NCBI RefSeq assembly: GCF_020091405.1
Contig: NZ_CP081903.1
Coordinates: 4,526,501 to 4,590,500 of the forward strand
From: Bacteroides cellulosilyticus
Lineage (GTDB): Bacteria > Bacteroidota > Bacteroidia > Bacteroidales > Bacteroidaceae
Direction of reading: 5' to 3'
Length of the DNA: 64,000 nucleotides
The notes under the pieces were generated by a model. It searched no databases, was not told the origin of the DNA, and saw nothing but the letters and a program-made list of their open reading frames with translations. Position 1 is the first letter of the stretch. Each line of letters opens with the position of its first letter. Position numbers and translations under genes: made by a program. This document shows positions 9,309 through 16,256 of the stretch, piece after piece.

Positions 9309-9923
9309 ATGAAACTCCGAGATGTGGATATTATTATTTCTGGTACAAAAACTGGGGATACCTATTATGCAAAATCTTATCCATGCAGTGATATGGATAA
9401 GAATAGCAAAATAGAGCTCTATGGAGTCCCTGTATATTATGTCTATATCAAAGGTACTGATGATAAAGGTCAAAGTGTAAAATATACATGGAAAGCATTA
9501 CGCTTCATGCCGTATTATAACCCACCAAATTTTAGTTCTTATAAAACAATTGGATGGGTTAATAGTGGCTTGCATAAGCTTAATAGGCAGCCTGCGCCAG
9601 AATATAAAAAAGCCTATGAAGTACATAATACATATTCTCAACATAATGGTGCAATAGTTCTAAAAGGAACTTTTTACATTCACGCTGGTCCTGAAGATCT
9701 TACTCATATTGGATGGGGAGCAGCAGGGTGCGTTGAAATAATAGGAAGTTTTAGTGAGTTTAAAGATCAAGTAAAAGAATTATCGGGGTCAACTCAAGTT
9801 GATGCGGATAGTGCAATTTCTGAATTAGTTTTTTATAAAAAACTTTATATAGAAATTGAATATGCTACTCCACCCAATATTAAAGCAAATTTTTATAAAG
9901 AAGTTAGTATAAAAAGGAGATAA
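9309..9923 (+). CDS. Putative T6SS effector, L,D-transpeptidase-like
   Basis: The 204-residue protein has no signal peptide. Its central block FYIHAGPEDL followed by IGWGAAGCVEI (His125, Gly137-Ala-Ala-Gly-Cys141) resembles the catalytic His and S/T-x-G-C-[IV] motif of L,D-transpeptidase-type enzymes. Those include the DUF2778 fold used by Tlde1, an antibacterial T6SS effector of Salmonella that attacks peptidoglycan. The gene lies directly downstream of tssC, is much more AT-rich than the tss genes, and is followed after 5 bases by a small exported protein, the classic arrangement of an effector with its periplasmic immunity protein. The motif and context are visible; toxicity and T6SS delivery are inferred. 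An alternative is an unrelated cysteine enzyme of an inserted cassette. Confidence 0.6.
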   Translation: MKLRDVDIIISGTKTGDTYYAKSYPCSDMDKNSKIELYGVPVYYVYIKGTDDKGQSVKYTWKALRFMPYYNPPNFSSYKTIGWVNSGLHKLNRQPAPEYKKAYEVHNTYSQHNGAIVLKGTFYIHAGPEDLTHIGWGAAGCVEIIGSFSEFKDQVKELSGSTQVDADSAISELVFYKKLYIEIEYATPPNIKANFYKEVSIKRR

Positions 9924-9928
9924 GATTT

Positions 9929-10504
9929 ATGTGTAACATAAAATATATACTATGTACTATATTTTGTATGTGTGCATATCTTCATGCTGCTGCAATCTGT
10001 AGCGATAGTATATCTGATAAGTTTTCATATAAGGTACTTGAAAATCTCAATTATTGTTGGGATAATAATAATATTGTCTATGAGGATACTAATTCCAAAG
10101 ATACTGCTTTATTTGTCTCGTCTCATAAATACATAATCTCTCCTATTTTAAACGCTTTTTGTAATAATGTGAACGAACAGACAGAGTTGGCTAAGATCGG
10201 ATATTGTTGTAAGCATTATCTCATTAAAGTCCCAAATAAATCAAAGAAAAATATACAATATTACTCTATAGAAATCAATATTCTATCTAATATAAAGAGC
10301 CATGCCCCCATAACCTCAAAAATAGAAGAATTAAAAAAACAGGACTATGCGATTATTGATATTATATCAGAGGCTCCTGTTATGTGTCTTGTTTTTGTGG
10401 AAGCAGATTATTTAGTAGCCGTAACTTATAATATGTTCTACGATTTTGATGATGTATTATCCTTTTCGAAATTCTTTGTAAAAGAACACTTCTCAACAAA
10501 ATAA
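9929..10504 (+). CDS. Putative periplasmic immunity protein
   Basis: The 191-residue protein starts with a signal-peptide-like segment (hydrophobic residues about 5-22, then LHAAAICSDS), so it probably acts in the periplasm. No known domain was recognised. It is AT-rich like the preceding gene and separated from it by 5 bases, so the two are co-transcribed. A peptidoglycan-targeting effector would need a periplasmic immunity protein, which this localisation fits. The role is inferred from context only. Confidence 0.5.
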   Translation: MCNIKYILCTIFCMCAYLHAAAICSDSISDKFSYKVLENLNYCWDNNNIVYEDTNSKDTALFVSSHKYIISPILNAFCNNVNEQTELAKIGYCCKHYLIKVPNKSKKNIQYYSIEINILSNIKSHAPITSKIEELKKQDYAIIDIISEAPVMCLVFVEADYLVAVTYNMFYDFDDVLSFSKFFVKEHFSTK

Positions 10505-10858
10505 TTAGATGTCATTACACAGTGAATATAAAACGTAATACATCCTCTTTCAAAGAAAAAATAGAGTTTCATTTTTCGATATATAATGCTTCTTCATTCT
10601 TATAATTCTCACATGAATAATCCAACATGAAGTTTTCTTTATATGAAATCATTAGGGTCTCATTTAAATTGACTTCTCTTATCGCAACCGGAAACTATCA
10701 GGGATTTAATGTAGATGTGCAGCAAGTTTTCTTCGTGTAGTGAGTGCTCTTTTTTCAAATTGGAGATTTTCCTATAATATAGCAATAAATAAGTAAATTA
10801 ATACGTCTATTATTGAAATGCAAATTTATTGGTAAACGTAGTTTTTATATTCTGTCTA
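10505..10858. other. AT-rich stretch without a recognisable gene
   Basis: About 350 bases between the effector cassette and the next promoter. No reading frame longer than a few tens of codons and no obvious repeat was seen. It may hold decayed cassette DNA. Confidence 0.4.
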
Positions 10859-10888
10859 TTGTTTGTAAAGCATAAAAATGTATATTTG
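10859..10888 (+). promoter_or_regulatory. Bacteroides-type promoter
   Basis: TTG at 10859-10861 is followed after 19 bases by TATATTTG at 10881-10888, an exact -7 consensus. It points toward a 30-codon frame at 10920 and the TetR-family gene at 11074. Confidence 0.6.
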
Positions 10889-10919
10889 CAACAGACCCAA
10901 TTGCTCTATATCAAAACAA

Positions 10920-11012
10920 ATGAAAAGAGAATGGAATAGCTGTATAAATACTTACAGTCTACCTTGGGATATTATCGTCAATTCAGAAAAGAAGAAGTTT
11001 ATCGAAAGCTAA
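10920..11012 (+). CDS. Possible 30-residue leader peptide
   Basis: An ATG at 10920 opens a frame (MKREWNSCINTYSL...) ending at TAA 11010-11012. It lies between a strong promoter and the TetR-family gene 61 bases downstream. No good ribosome binding site is visible, so it may be only part of the untranslated leader. Confidence 0.25.
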   Translation: MKREWNSCINTYSLPWDIIVNSEKKKFIES

Positions 11013-11073
11013 AATAAAAATATTTCCTTTTACTGATTTTTGCAGATTTATTTTTATAACATACTATATAATA

Positions 11074-11850
11074 GTGAAACAGAAAGAAAAGAAAGCTCGA
11101 AATAGGAGGACAAATGAACAAATAGACAAGGAGGTAATATCCGAACTTGAAAAGCTTGTAGCTGAATACGGTTTTGGTAATGTCAATTTGAGTGCATTGA
11201 TGAAAGCTGCAAACATAGAAGCTAATGTGTTTTATAGAAGATACGGCTCGATGGACAATCTTTACGACAGGCTTGCCAAGCAGTATGATTTCTGGATCAA
11301 TGATGCTATTGACGTTTCCAGCCTGAACATATTGGGACCTAAAAAGTTTTTTGCGGAAACATTCAAGACCCTTTATAGGAACTTGTCTGATAACACTGTA
11401 ATGCAAAAGTTGTTACTTTATGAAATGTCGGTTATCAATGAAACGACAAAGAGAACAGCAGAAACACGGGATATTATGAATCTAAATTTGATTGCGTTTT
11501 ATGACAATCTGTTTAAACCGGCGAAAATCAATATTAAAGCTATTATGGCGAATCTGATTGGAGGAATTTATTATCTGATACTTCATAGGAGGTGTGCGAA
11601 AACCTGTACAATAGATTTTAGTACTCAAGAAGGGGAAAAGGTCTTTTTCGAATGGATAGATTTTCTAACAGATGCCATTTTTGACAAACTGGAAGCGTAT
11701 GAAAGGAATAGAAAAGCAGCTCAAGAAATGTTATCAGACGGCATAAGTGAGTTTAAAATATGTAAATACATGGGCATCAATAAAAATGACTTAAAAATGT
11801 TACTTTCAAATAGCCATAGAAATTCACGAGAACTTTCAAAGGAAAGCTAA
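11074..11850 (+). CDS. TetR/AcrR-family transcriptional regulator
   Basis: The 258-residue protein has a TetR-type N-terminal helix-turn-helix at about 18-60 (EYGFGNVNLSALMKAANIEA followed by NVFYRRYGSMDNLY), where the Y-R-R-Y-G-S-M-D-N-L-Y end matches the usual F-Y-x-h-F-x-[ST]-K-E-x-L pattern. The rest is helical and would form the ligand and dimer domain. The last 40 residues contain a second short HTH-like stretch (MLSDGISEFKICKYMGINKN). The start is a GTG at 11074. It probably regulates ICE or nearby genes; the target is unknown. Confidence 0.75.
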   Translation: MKQKEKKARNRRTNEQIDKEVISELEKLVAEYGFGNVNLSALMKAANIEANVFYRRYGSMDNLYDRLAKQYDFWINDAIDVSSLNILGPKKFFAETFKTLYRNLSDNTVMQKLLLYEMSVINETTKRTAETRDIMNLNLIAFYDNLFKPAKINIKAIMANLIGGIYYLILHRRCAKTCTIDFSTQEGEKVFFEWIDFLTDAIFDKLEAYERNRKAAQEMLSDGISEFKICKYMGINKNDLKMLLSNSHRNSRELSKES

Positions 11851-11915
11851 AAATTTTATTTATAGTACATATCATATTAATAAGTAGAATACCATAAAAT
11901 ATTCGCAAAACTCCA

Positions 11916-12080
11916 TTGCTGCGTAAATCCCTATCCGGATACTTTGTATTAATAGCGGTCATTATCTGTATAGCCGTCGTGTGTATCCATGAACATATAA
12001 GTGATTATGGACTTAATAGTCTAATCAGGCCATTGGAGCAAGGGGTATTTGACGTTAGCTATTGTCGGTTACTTTTATAA
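11916..12080 (+). CDS. Possible small membrane protein or gene remnant
   Basis: A frame from TTG 11916 to TAA 12078-12080 encodes about 54 residues with one clear hydrophobic segment (GYFVLIAVIICIAVVCI) flanked by basic and polar residues. There is no ATG start in the frame, so it is either a TTG-started small membrane protein or the remains of a larger gene. No family was recognised. Confidence 0.3.
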   Translation: MLRKSLSGYFVLIAVIICIAVVCIHEHISDYGLNSLIRPLEQGVFDVSYCRLLL

Positions 12081-12133
12081 TTTTTTTCTATATCCCTCTG
12101 TATAAGGACTGATAGGCTGCTACAAGAAAAATC

Positions 12134-12180
12134 TGACACGCTTTGTGTAGCGCGTTACATAAAGTGCGTCAAGTTATTTT
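12134..12180. terminator. Hairpin with T-rich flanks (possible bidirectional terminator)
   Basis: Arms at 12134-12149 and 12156-12171 pair over 16 positions, with three wobble pairs, around the loop gcgcgt. On the plus strand a T-rich stretch (AGTTATTTTT) follows; on the minus strand GATTTTTCTTG follows. It could end the rightward TetR transcript and a leftward transcript from 12389. Confidence 0.5.
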
Positions 12181-12382
12181 TCAAAGGGTACACGAACAGA
12201 CTTGAAATTGCGGAATGATATAACTATATCACTATTCACAGTTTCAAGGTAGTCTTTGGAGCTTAGTCCTGCATGTCCGTTCTCCTGTTTTATTATTCCC
12301 TGCTTTAGCGTTTTCTATTCCTTTTTTATATACTTCTATTTATCGCTTTTCTGCTGCCGTGCAACCTGCCGTGGATTGAATT
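12134..12382 (-). ncRNA. Candidate leftward small RNA in the regulatory region
   Basis: On the minus strand TTG (plus 12417-12419), 20 bases and TACCTTTG (plus 12389-12396) form an exact Bacteroides promoter. Transcription would start near 12382 and run into the hairpin at 12134-12171 followed by GATTTTTCTTG, giving an RNA of about 250 bases. No reading frame of meaningful length follows. CTnDOT-family elements are known to use a small RNA (RteR) against their tra operon, so a regulatory RNA here is plausible; there is no sequence proof of relatedness. Confidence 0.35.
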
Positions 12383-12388
12383 TTTCCG

Positions 12389-12632
12389 CAAAGGTAATCG
12401 CCAGTCCCAGTCGTGTCAATGCCGGCATTCAGCCGCAAGTGAAGCGCAAAAATCTTCCTCTCCGCTGGTGAGCGTATTTTTCCTCTTCAGCCTTGCCAAA
12501 TTGTTCCTGCCGCCTTTGGATGCAGAAAAAATCATCCCGGAGGTCGCAAACAGGCCAAACAGAGGGAAATAAAGAATATTTATAAACTAAGGTAACGGTA
12601 GGATTAACCACCTGCCACAAAAAGAATTTATT
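12389..12632. promoter_or_regulatory. Leader element A upstream of ssb
   Basis: This region is a diverged relative of leaders B (16011-16223) and C (18274-18482). It shares a CAAAGGT block near its left end and an [AG]CC[AG]AACA[AG]AGGGAA block near its right end (around 12571-12585), shortly before the ssb start. The middle (cgctggtgagcg, catcccgg) is GC-rich. It also contains the leftward promoter at 12389-12419. Confidence 0.5.
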
Positions 12633-13046
12633 ATGTTATACGTTCACACAATTGGTCGCATTGGCAAGGATTGCCAGGTTATTACTGGAGCACACGGTTC
12701 ATTCATTGCATTTGATATTGCGGTAGATGACTATTCACATGGAAACAGCATCACTACTTGGGTAAGGGTACGGAGTAAGAAAGAGAACCATATTCGACTA
12801 TCCGAATATCTTACCAAAGGACGGTTATTGCTCATTGAAGGGACACTTTCGGCTTCACTGTGGAAGGATAAGGATGAAAACTGTCAGATTCAACTATCCA
12901 TTACGGCAGACGCATTGGAGTTCATCAATACCGGAAAGCGTGAGGGTACAACTTCAGAAGCAGAGAGTCCGACAGATGCCGCAAGCAATGTACCTGTACC
13001 ACCGGTAGCTATGCCGCAAGAGGACAAGGAAGACTTGCCGTTCTGA
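12633..13046 (+). CDS. ssb: Single-stranded DNA-binding protein (ICE-encoded)
   Basis: The 137-residue protein has an OB-fold N-terminal domain (about 1-105: LYVHTIGRIGKDCQV, FIAFDIAVDDYS, TTWVRVRSKKENH, LLIEGTLSASLWKDKDENCQ) matching the SSB family. A Pro/Glu/Ser-rich tail ends in the acidic tip EDLPF, which recruits partner proteins. Conjugative elements often carry an SSB to protect the single strand during transfer. It follows leader A and precedes the partition region. Confidence 0.85.
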   Translation: MLYVHTIGRIGKDCQVITGAHGSFIAFDIAVDDYSHGNSITTWVRVRSKKENHIRLSEYLTKGRLLLIEGTLSASLWKDKDENCQIQLSITADALEFINTGKREGTTSEAESPTDAASNVPVPPVAMPQEDKEDLPF

Positions 13047-13088
13047 TGATGTGCATATAGAGTATTGAACAACAATAAATACTAAATG

Positions 13089-13244
13089 TAGTATTTACTA
13101 ATTATAGTAAAGTAGGAAGTTAGTGAGTTACCTATTGCTGAAAGTAGTATTTACTACATTTAGTCTATTAGTATTTTAGTATAGTAGTAAATACTAAAAT
13201 ACTCTTTTTAGTAAAATAGTATATACTAATTATAGTATTTACTA
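13089..13244. repeat. Five 12-bp palindromic repeats: putative centromere/operator (parS-like)
   Basis: TAGTATTTACTA or its inverse complement occurs at 13089-13100, 13145-13156, 13185-13196 and 13233-13244, with a variant TAGTATATACTA at 13217-13228. The array lies immediately upstream of parA and overlaps its promoter region. Clusters of this kind are bound by small ribbon-helix-helix partners of ParA to segregate DNA and repress the operon. The repeats are seen directly; the partition role is inferred. Confidence 0.7.
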
Positions 13245-13254
13245 AGAATAGTAT

Positions 13255-13262
13255 TATCTTTG
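13255..13262 (+). promoter_or_regulatory. -7 element of the parA promoter
   Basis: TATCTTTG at 13255-13262 matches TAnnTTTG and lies 24 bases before the parA ATG, directly after the last palindromic repeat. Occupancy of the repeats would be expected to repress parA. Confidence 0.6.
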
Positions 13263-13286
13263 TATCGCATATAAAGACATCAAATT

Positions 13287-14042
13287 ATGACAAAAATTAT
13301 AGCTGTTTTGAATCATAAGGGTGGGGTTGGCAAGACAACTACCACCATCAATCTTGCCGCTGCTTTGCGACAGAAGAAAAAGCGTGTACTGGCTATCGAC
13401 ATGGACGGGCAAGCAAATCTTACAGAATCGTGTGGTCTCTCCATTGAGGAAGAACAAACGGTGTATGGGGCAATGAGAGGTGAATATCCCTTACCGGTTA
13501 TCGAACTGGAGAACGGACTTGCTGTTGTGCCGTCCTGTCTCGACCTGTCGGCGGCAGAATCCGAACTGATAAACGAGCCGGGACGTGAGTTGATACTGAA
13601 AGGTCTGATTACGAAGTTGCTTGACAGTCGGAAGTTTGACTACATCCTGATTGATTGTCCACCTTCACTGGGCTTGCTGACACTCAATGCCCTTACCACA
13701 GCGGACTTTCTGATTATTCCGGTGCAGGCACAATTCCTCGCCATGCGCGGAATGGCGAAGATTACAAGCGTAATTGAGATTGTCAAGGAACGCCTGAACC
13801 CGAACCTGAGTATTGGTGGCATTGTTATTACCCAGTTTGACAAGCGCAAGACACTCAACAAGAGCGTAGCTGAAATTATCAATGACTCTTTCTGTGACAA
13901 AGTGTTCAAAACGCTTGTACGGGACAATGTGGCACTGGCCGAAGCTCCTATAAAGGGAAAGAACGTCTTTGAGTACAATAAGAACTGCAATGGAGCCAAA
14001 GATTATATGGCTTTAGCACAAGAGGTTTTGAAATTAAAATAA
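13287..14042 (+). CDS. parA: ParA-family partition ATPase
   Basis: The 251-residue protein has the deviant Walker A motif KGGVGKTT at 11-18, a following INLAAALRQKKKRVLAIDMDGQ block (A' motif with D-x-D-x-Q) and a Walker B-like FDYILIDCPPSL. These define the ParA/Soj/MinD group. ParA ATPases position DNA on the nucleoid together with a centromere-binding partner. There is no N-terminal DNA-binding extension, as in type Ib partition ATPases, consistent with regulation by the small partner encoded 6 bases downstream. Confidence 0.9.
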   Translation: MTKIIAVLNHKGGVGKTTTTINLAAALRQKKKRVLAIDMDGQANLTESCGLSIEEEQTVYGAMRGEYPLPVIELENGLAVVPSCLDLSAAESELINEPGRELILKGLITKLLDSRKFDYILIDCPPSLGLLTLNALTTADFLIIPVQAQFLAMRGMAKITSVIEIVKERLNPNLSIGGIVITQFDKRKTLNKSVAEIINDSFCDKVFKTLVRDNVALAEAPIKGKNVFEYNKNCNGAKDYMALAQEVLKLK

Positions 14043-14048
14043 GACAAT

Positions 14049-14303
14049 ATGGGCAAGAGTGATTTATTGAAAGACAGTATGAAAAGCGGACTGGACGGAT
14101 TGCTGTCATCCACGAAGAAATCTCCGCAAAAGAAGGAAGCCACACCACTTAAAACTGAAAAAGAGCCTGCGGTACATTGCAATTTCGTTATCGACAAGAG
14201 TGTTCATACGCGTATGAAATTCCTTGCTATTGAGAAGAATATGTCATTGAGAGACATTGTAAATGAGGCGATGAAGGAGTATTTGGAAAAAAACGGTAAG
14301 TGA
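14049..14303 (+). CDS. Small partition partner, ribbon-helix-helix-like
   Basis: The 84-residue protein has a basic, flexible N-terminal half (KSPQKKEATPLKTEKEP) and a C-terminal segment HCNFVIDKSVHTRMKFLAIE followed by KNMSLRDIVNEAMKEYLEK. This matches the beta-helix-helix pattern of ribbon-helix-helix DNA-binding proteins. It follows parA by 6 bases. Such proteins bind the palindromic repeats upstream and stimulate ParA through the N-terminal tail. A terminator overlaps its stop codon. Confidence 0.75.
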   Translation: MGKSDLLKDSMKSGLDGLLSSTKKSPQKKEATPLKTEKEPAVHCNFVIDKSVHTRMKFLAIEKNMSLRDIVNEAMKEYLEKNGK

Positions 14304-14332
14304 GGGTATGTTCCTCGCTTACCGTTCTTTTA
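14295..14332 (+). terminator. Intrinsic terminator of the parA operon
   Basis: Arms GGTAAGTGAGG (14295-14305) and CCTCGCTTACC (14313-14323) pair with one wobble and are followed by GTTCTTTTAAAT. The hairpin overlaps the stop codon of the preceding gene. Confidence 0.65.
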
Positions 14333-14373
14333 AATCTGTGACTTCTGTTAGTACGTTATGCCGATATGTATTG

Positions 14374-15693
14374 CTACATATCAGTCATTGACAACCCTTT
14401 GTATGACAGGGAATAACCTTTGAACTCTCCCGTTGCACGCATGAAAGCGGCTGCTTTCGCTTCCAGTTTTTCCATGTCGATATTTTCGGCCTTGCGTTTG
14501 ACTTCGAAAAATGTCGCCGTATCGTCCAGTTCGTTTTCAGCTACTATGTCTATTTCGTTCTCACCCTTGCGGTCCCACCAGCCTCCGATACGCGTATAGA
14601 CTTGCCGTTCTATCAGTACACGCTTAAAGTAACGTTCAAGCATCAGACCGCTGAAAGTTTCATAATCCCGACCTATAATCATCTTCACACTTCCATAGTT
14701 CTCTATCTCCAGCATATAGCTGTACTTGTAGATGAAGCGGAACCAGAACGTGAAAAAATTATCCTCGATGACATACCGGACATTCTTGGCGGAACTCTTC
14801 TCGAACAGCGGTTGCTTCTTCGATATGATTTCGTATTCTTTTTCCAGCTTGGTAAGATAACCGCCGATTTCCTTGCCTACCACGTTTTCAATTTCCGAAC
14901 GGGATGTTTTTCCTCGTGCAATGGCCGATAGTATGGAGAAATAGATTCCGTAATCCTTGCCGAACTCTTCGATAAGAATCGCTTTACCCTCGCCCAAAAA
15001 TATGGAGTCGGCCTTTATAATCTGGTCGAGCATAGTCGTTTTGGTTGTTGCTCCTGCATCCACGAGTAGTTGTACATACTTCGCCACACCGCCCGTGAAA
15101 GCGTACAATGCCAGCAGATCTTCCGCCGTGTAGCCGGGGTTGTATTCCGAAAGAATATCTTTCAGAACAGTTGGGGTAAACGGACGCACAGTCATAAAGC
15201 GCGACTGCCGGTTATACAACGGCTCTTTCTTATCCTTGAATATCTTTGTCATCATGGAATAAATCGAACCACAGACAATCAGGTTAATACGGGACTTCGG
15301 GCTGTATAGATCCCAGATGCGCTGCATATCGCTGAACACCGATTTGTTCACACGGAAAAACTCCTGGAACTCGTCGATAAAGAGTGTGATGGGACGTTCT
15401 GCCGAAAGTTTCATCAGGTACTCGAACACATCGGTAAAGTGTTCGGCCCGCCCCATGGTTGGGACTCCCAACTTGTTCTCTATTTCAAGCCGGTAGTCCT
15501 CACACAAATCGCCTTCGGCTTTCCGGGCAACAAAGAAATAGAGAATCGGTTCGTCCTCGTATGCCTTCCACACGAGTGATGTCTTACCGATACGGCGACG
15601 TCCCGTTACCACTGTAAACTGAGCATTGTTTTTGGCCATTTCGCGAATCTTGCGAAGAGAGGCTATTTCTTCTGTCCTGTCAAAAAATCTCAT
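14374..15693 (-). CDS. AAA ATPase with DUF234-type C-terminus
   Basis: From the ATG at 15693 the protein has 439 residues. It begins MRFFDRTEEIASL, the typical start of the archaeal-type ATPase/DUF234 family. Walker A is GRRRIGKT at 31-38, Walker B is ITLFIDEFQEFF, and the C-terminal part has a PDDEXK-like END-x-V-A-E-N-E plus FFEVKRK pattern (E-x-K). The frame stays open upstream to 15786, but that would put the start inside the promoter -7 element (15773-15780), so 15693 is preferred; GGATAAGGAT precedes it. Function is unknown; such proteins are scattered in Bacteroides mobile DNA. Confidence 0.75.
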   Translation of the reverse strand: MRFFDRTEEIASLRKIREMAKNNAQFTVVTGRRRIGKTSLVWKAYEDEPILYFFVARKAEGDLCEDYRLEIENKLGVPTMGRAEHFTDVFEYLMKLSAERPITLFIDEFQEFFRVNKSVFSDMQRIWDLYSPKSRINLIVCGSIYSMMTKIFKDKKEPLYNRQSRFMTVRPFTPTVLKDILSEYNPGYTAEDLLALYAFTGGVAKYVQLLVDAGATTKTTMLDQIIKADSIFLGEGKAILIEEFGKDYGIYFSILSAIARGKTSRSEIENVVGKEIGGYLTKLEKEYEIISKKQPLFEKSSAKNVRYVIEDNFFTFWFRFIYKYSYMLEIENYGSVKMIIGRDYETFSGLMLERYFKRVLIERQVYTRIGGWWDRKGENEIDIVAENELDDTATFFEVKRKAENIDMEKLEAKAAAFMRATGEFKGYSLSYKGLSMTDM

Positions 15694-15715
15694 ATCCTTA
15701 TCCTTTTTTATTGCT

Positions 15716-15766
15716 GTTTCCGAAACGACTGTTTCCGAAACAGCTGTTTCCGAAACGGCTGTTTCG
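15716..15766. repeat. 15-bp tandem repeats with GTTTCCGAAAC palindromes
   Basis: GTTTCCGAAAC occurs at 15716-15726, 15731-15741 and 15746-15756, exactly 15 bases apart, with a half-copy GTTTCG at 15761-15766. They lie between the promoter element TATTTTTG (minus strand, plus 15773-15780) and the ATPase start at 15693, so they are in the 5' untranslated region. They may be an operator or a repeat-number switch. Confidence 0.7.
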
Positions 15767-15786
15767 TTACTGCAAAAATAATGCAA

Positions 15787-16010
15787 ATTTCTGGTAAAAC
15801 AGGCAATTGATACAGATTTATTTAGCGAAATGGCTCAAAGGATTTTTATCTGGTAAGTTCCATTCCTGTTTTACACCGTCTGGTCTTACGTCCTTCCGCT
15901 TGTCCCGTTGTATCGTTAATCATCCCTTTATAGTTCCATCCGTTTTACCATCCGCCTTTCAGCGTATTCTTCCTTTTCTATATTCTTTTAATGCCACTCA
16001 TCCGGTCCAT
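15787..16010. other. Intergenic stretch before leader B
   Basis: About 220 bases between the leftward ATPase gene and leader B. No gene, repeat or terminator was recognised apart from the upstream part of the ATPase promoter. Confidence 0.35.
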
Positions 16011-16223
16011 TCCTGCCATCACCGGTTGGTTTTCCAGACGCAAAGGTGGACTGCCGCGCTTGATTCCGTCGCTTTGAAGTGCATTTCCTATAAAATTCTT
16101 CCTTTCTGCGAAAGAGTAATTTTCCGGAAAAAGCGTCGGAAATCGCTTATTCGTCAGTCCTTGTAAAGCATCTGTAAATCCCAAGCGGTTCAGGCAGAAA
16201 AGAGAACCGAACAAAGGGAAAAT
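16011..16223 (+). promoter_or_regulatory. Leader element B upstream of parB
   Basis: This stretch of about 210 bases is close to identical to 18274-18482. Shared blocks include CCGGTTGGTTTTCCAGACGC, GGTGGACTGCCGCGCTTGAT, CGCTTTGAAGTGCATTT and GAACCGAACA[AG]AGGGAA just before the start codon. Leader A upstream of ssb is a more diverged copy. Conservation of noncoding sequence before three operons points to shared regulation. Confidence 0.65.
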
Positions 16224-16256
16224 AAAAAATTAAATATTAAAACCAATTAAATTTTT

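Noticed and set aside
12256..12471. Rightward frame upstream of ssb
   Set aside because: It overlaps leader A and the leftward promoter; the product has no recognisable features and the leader is better explained as noncoding.
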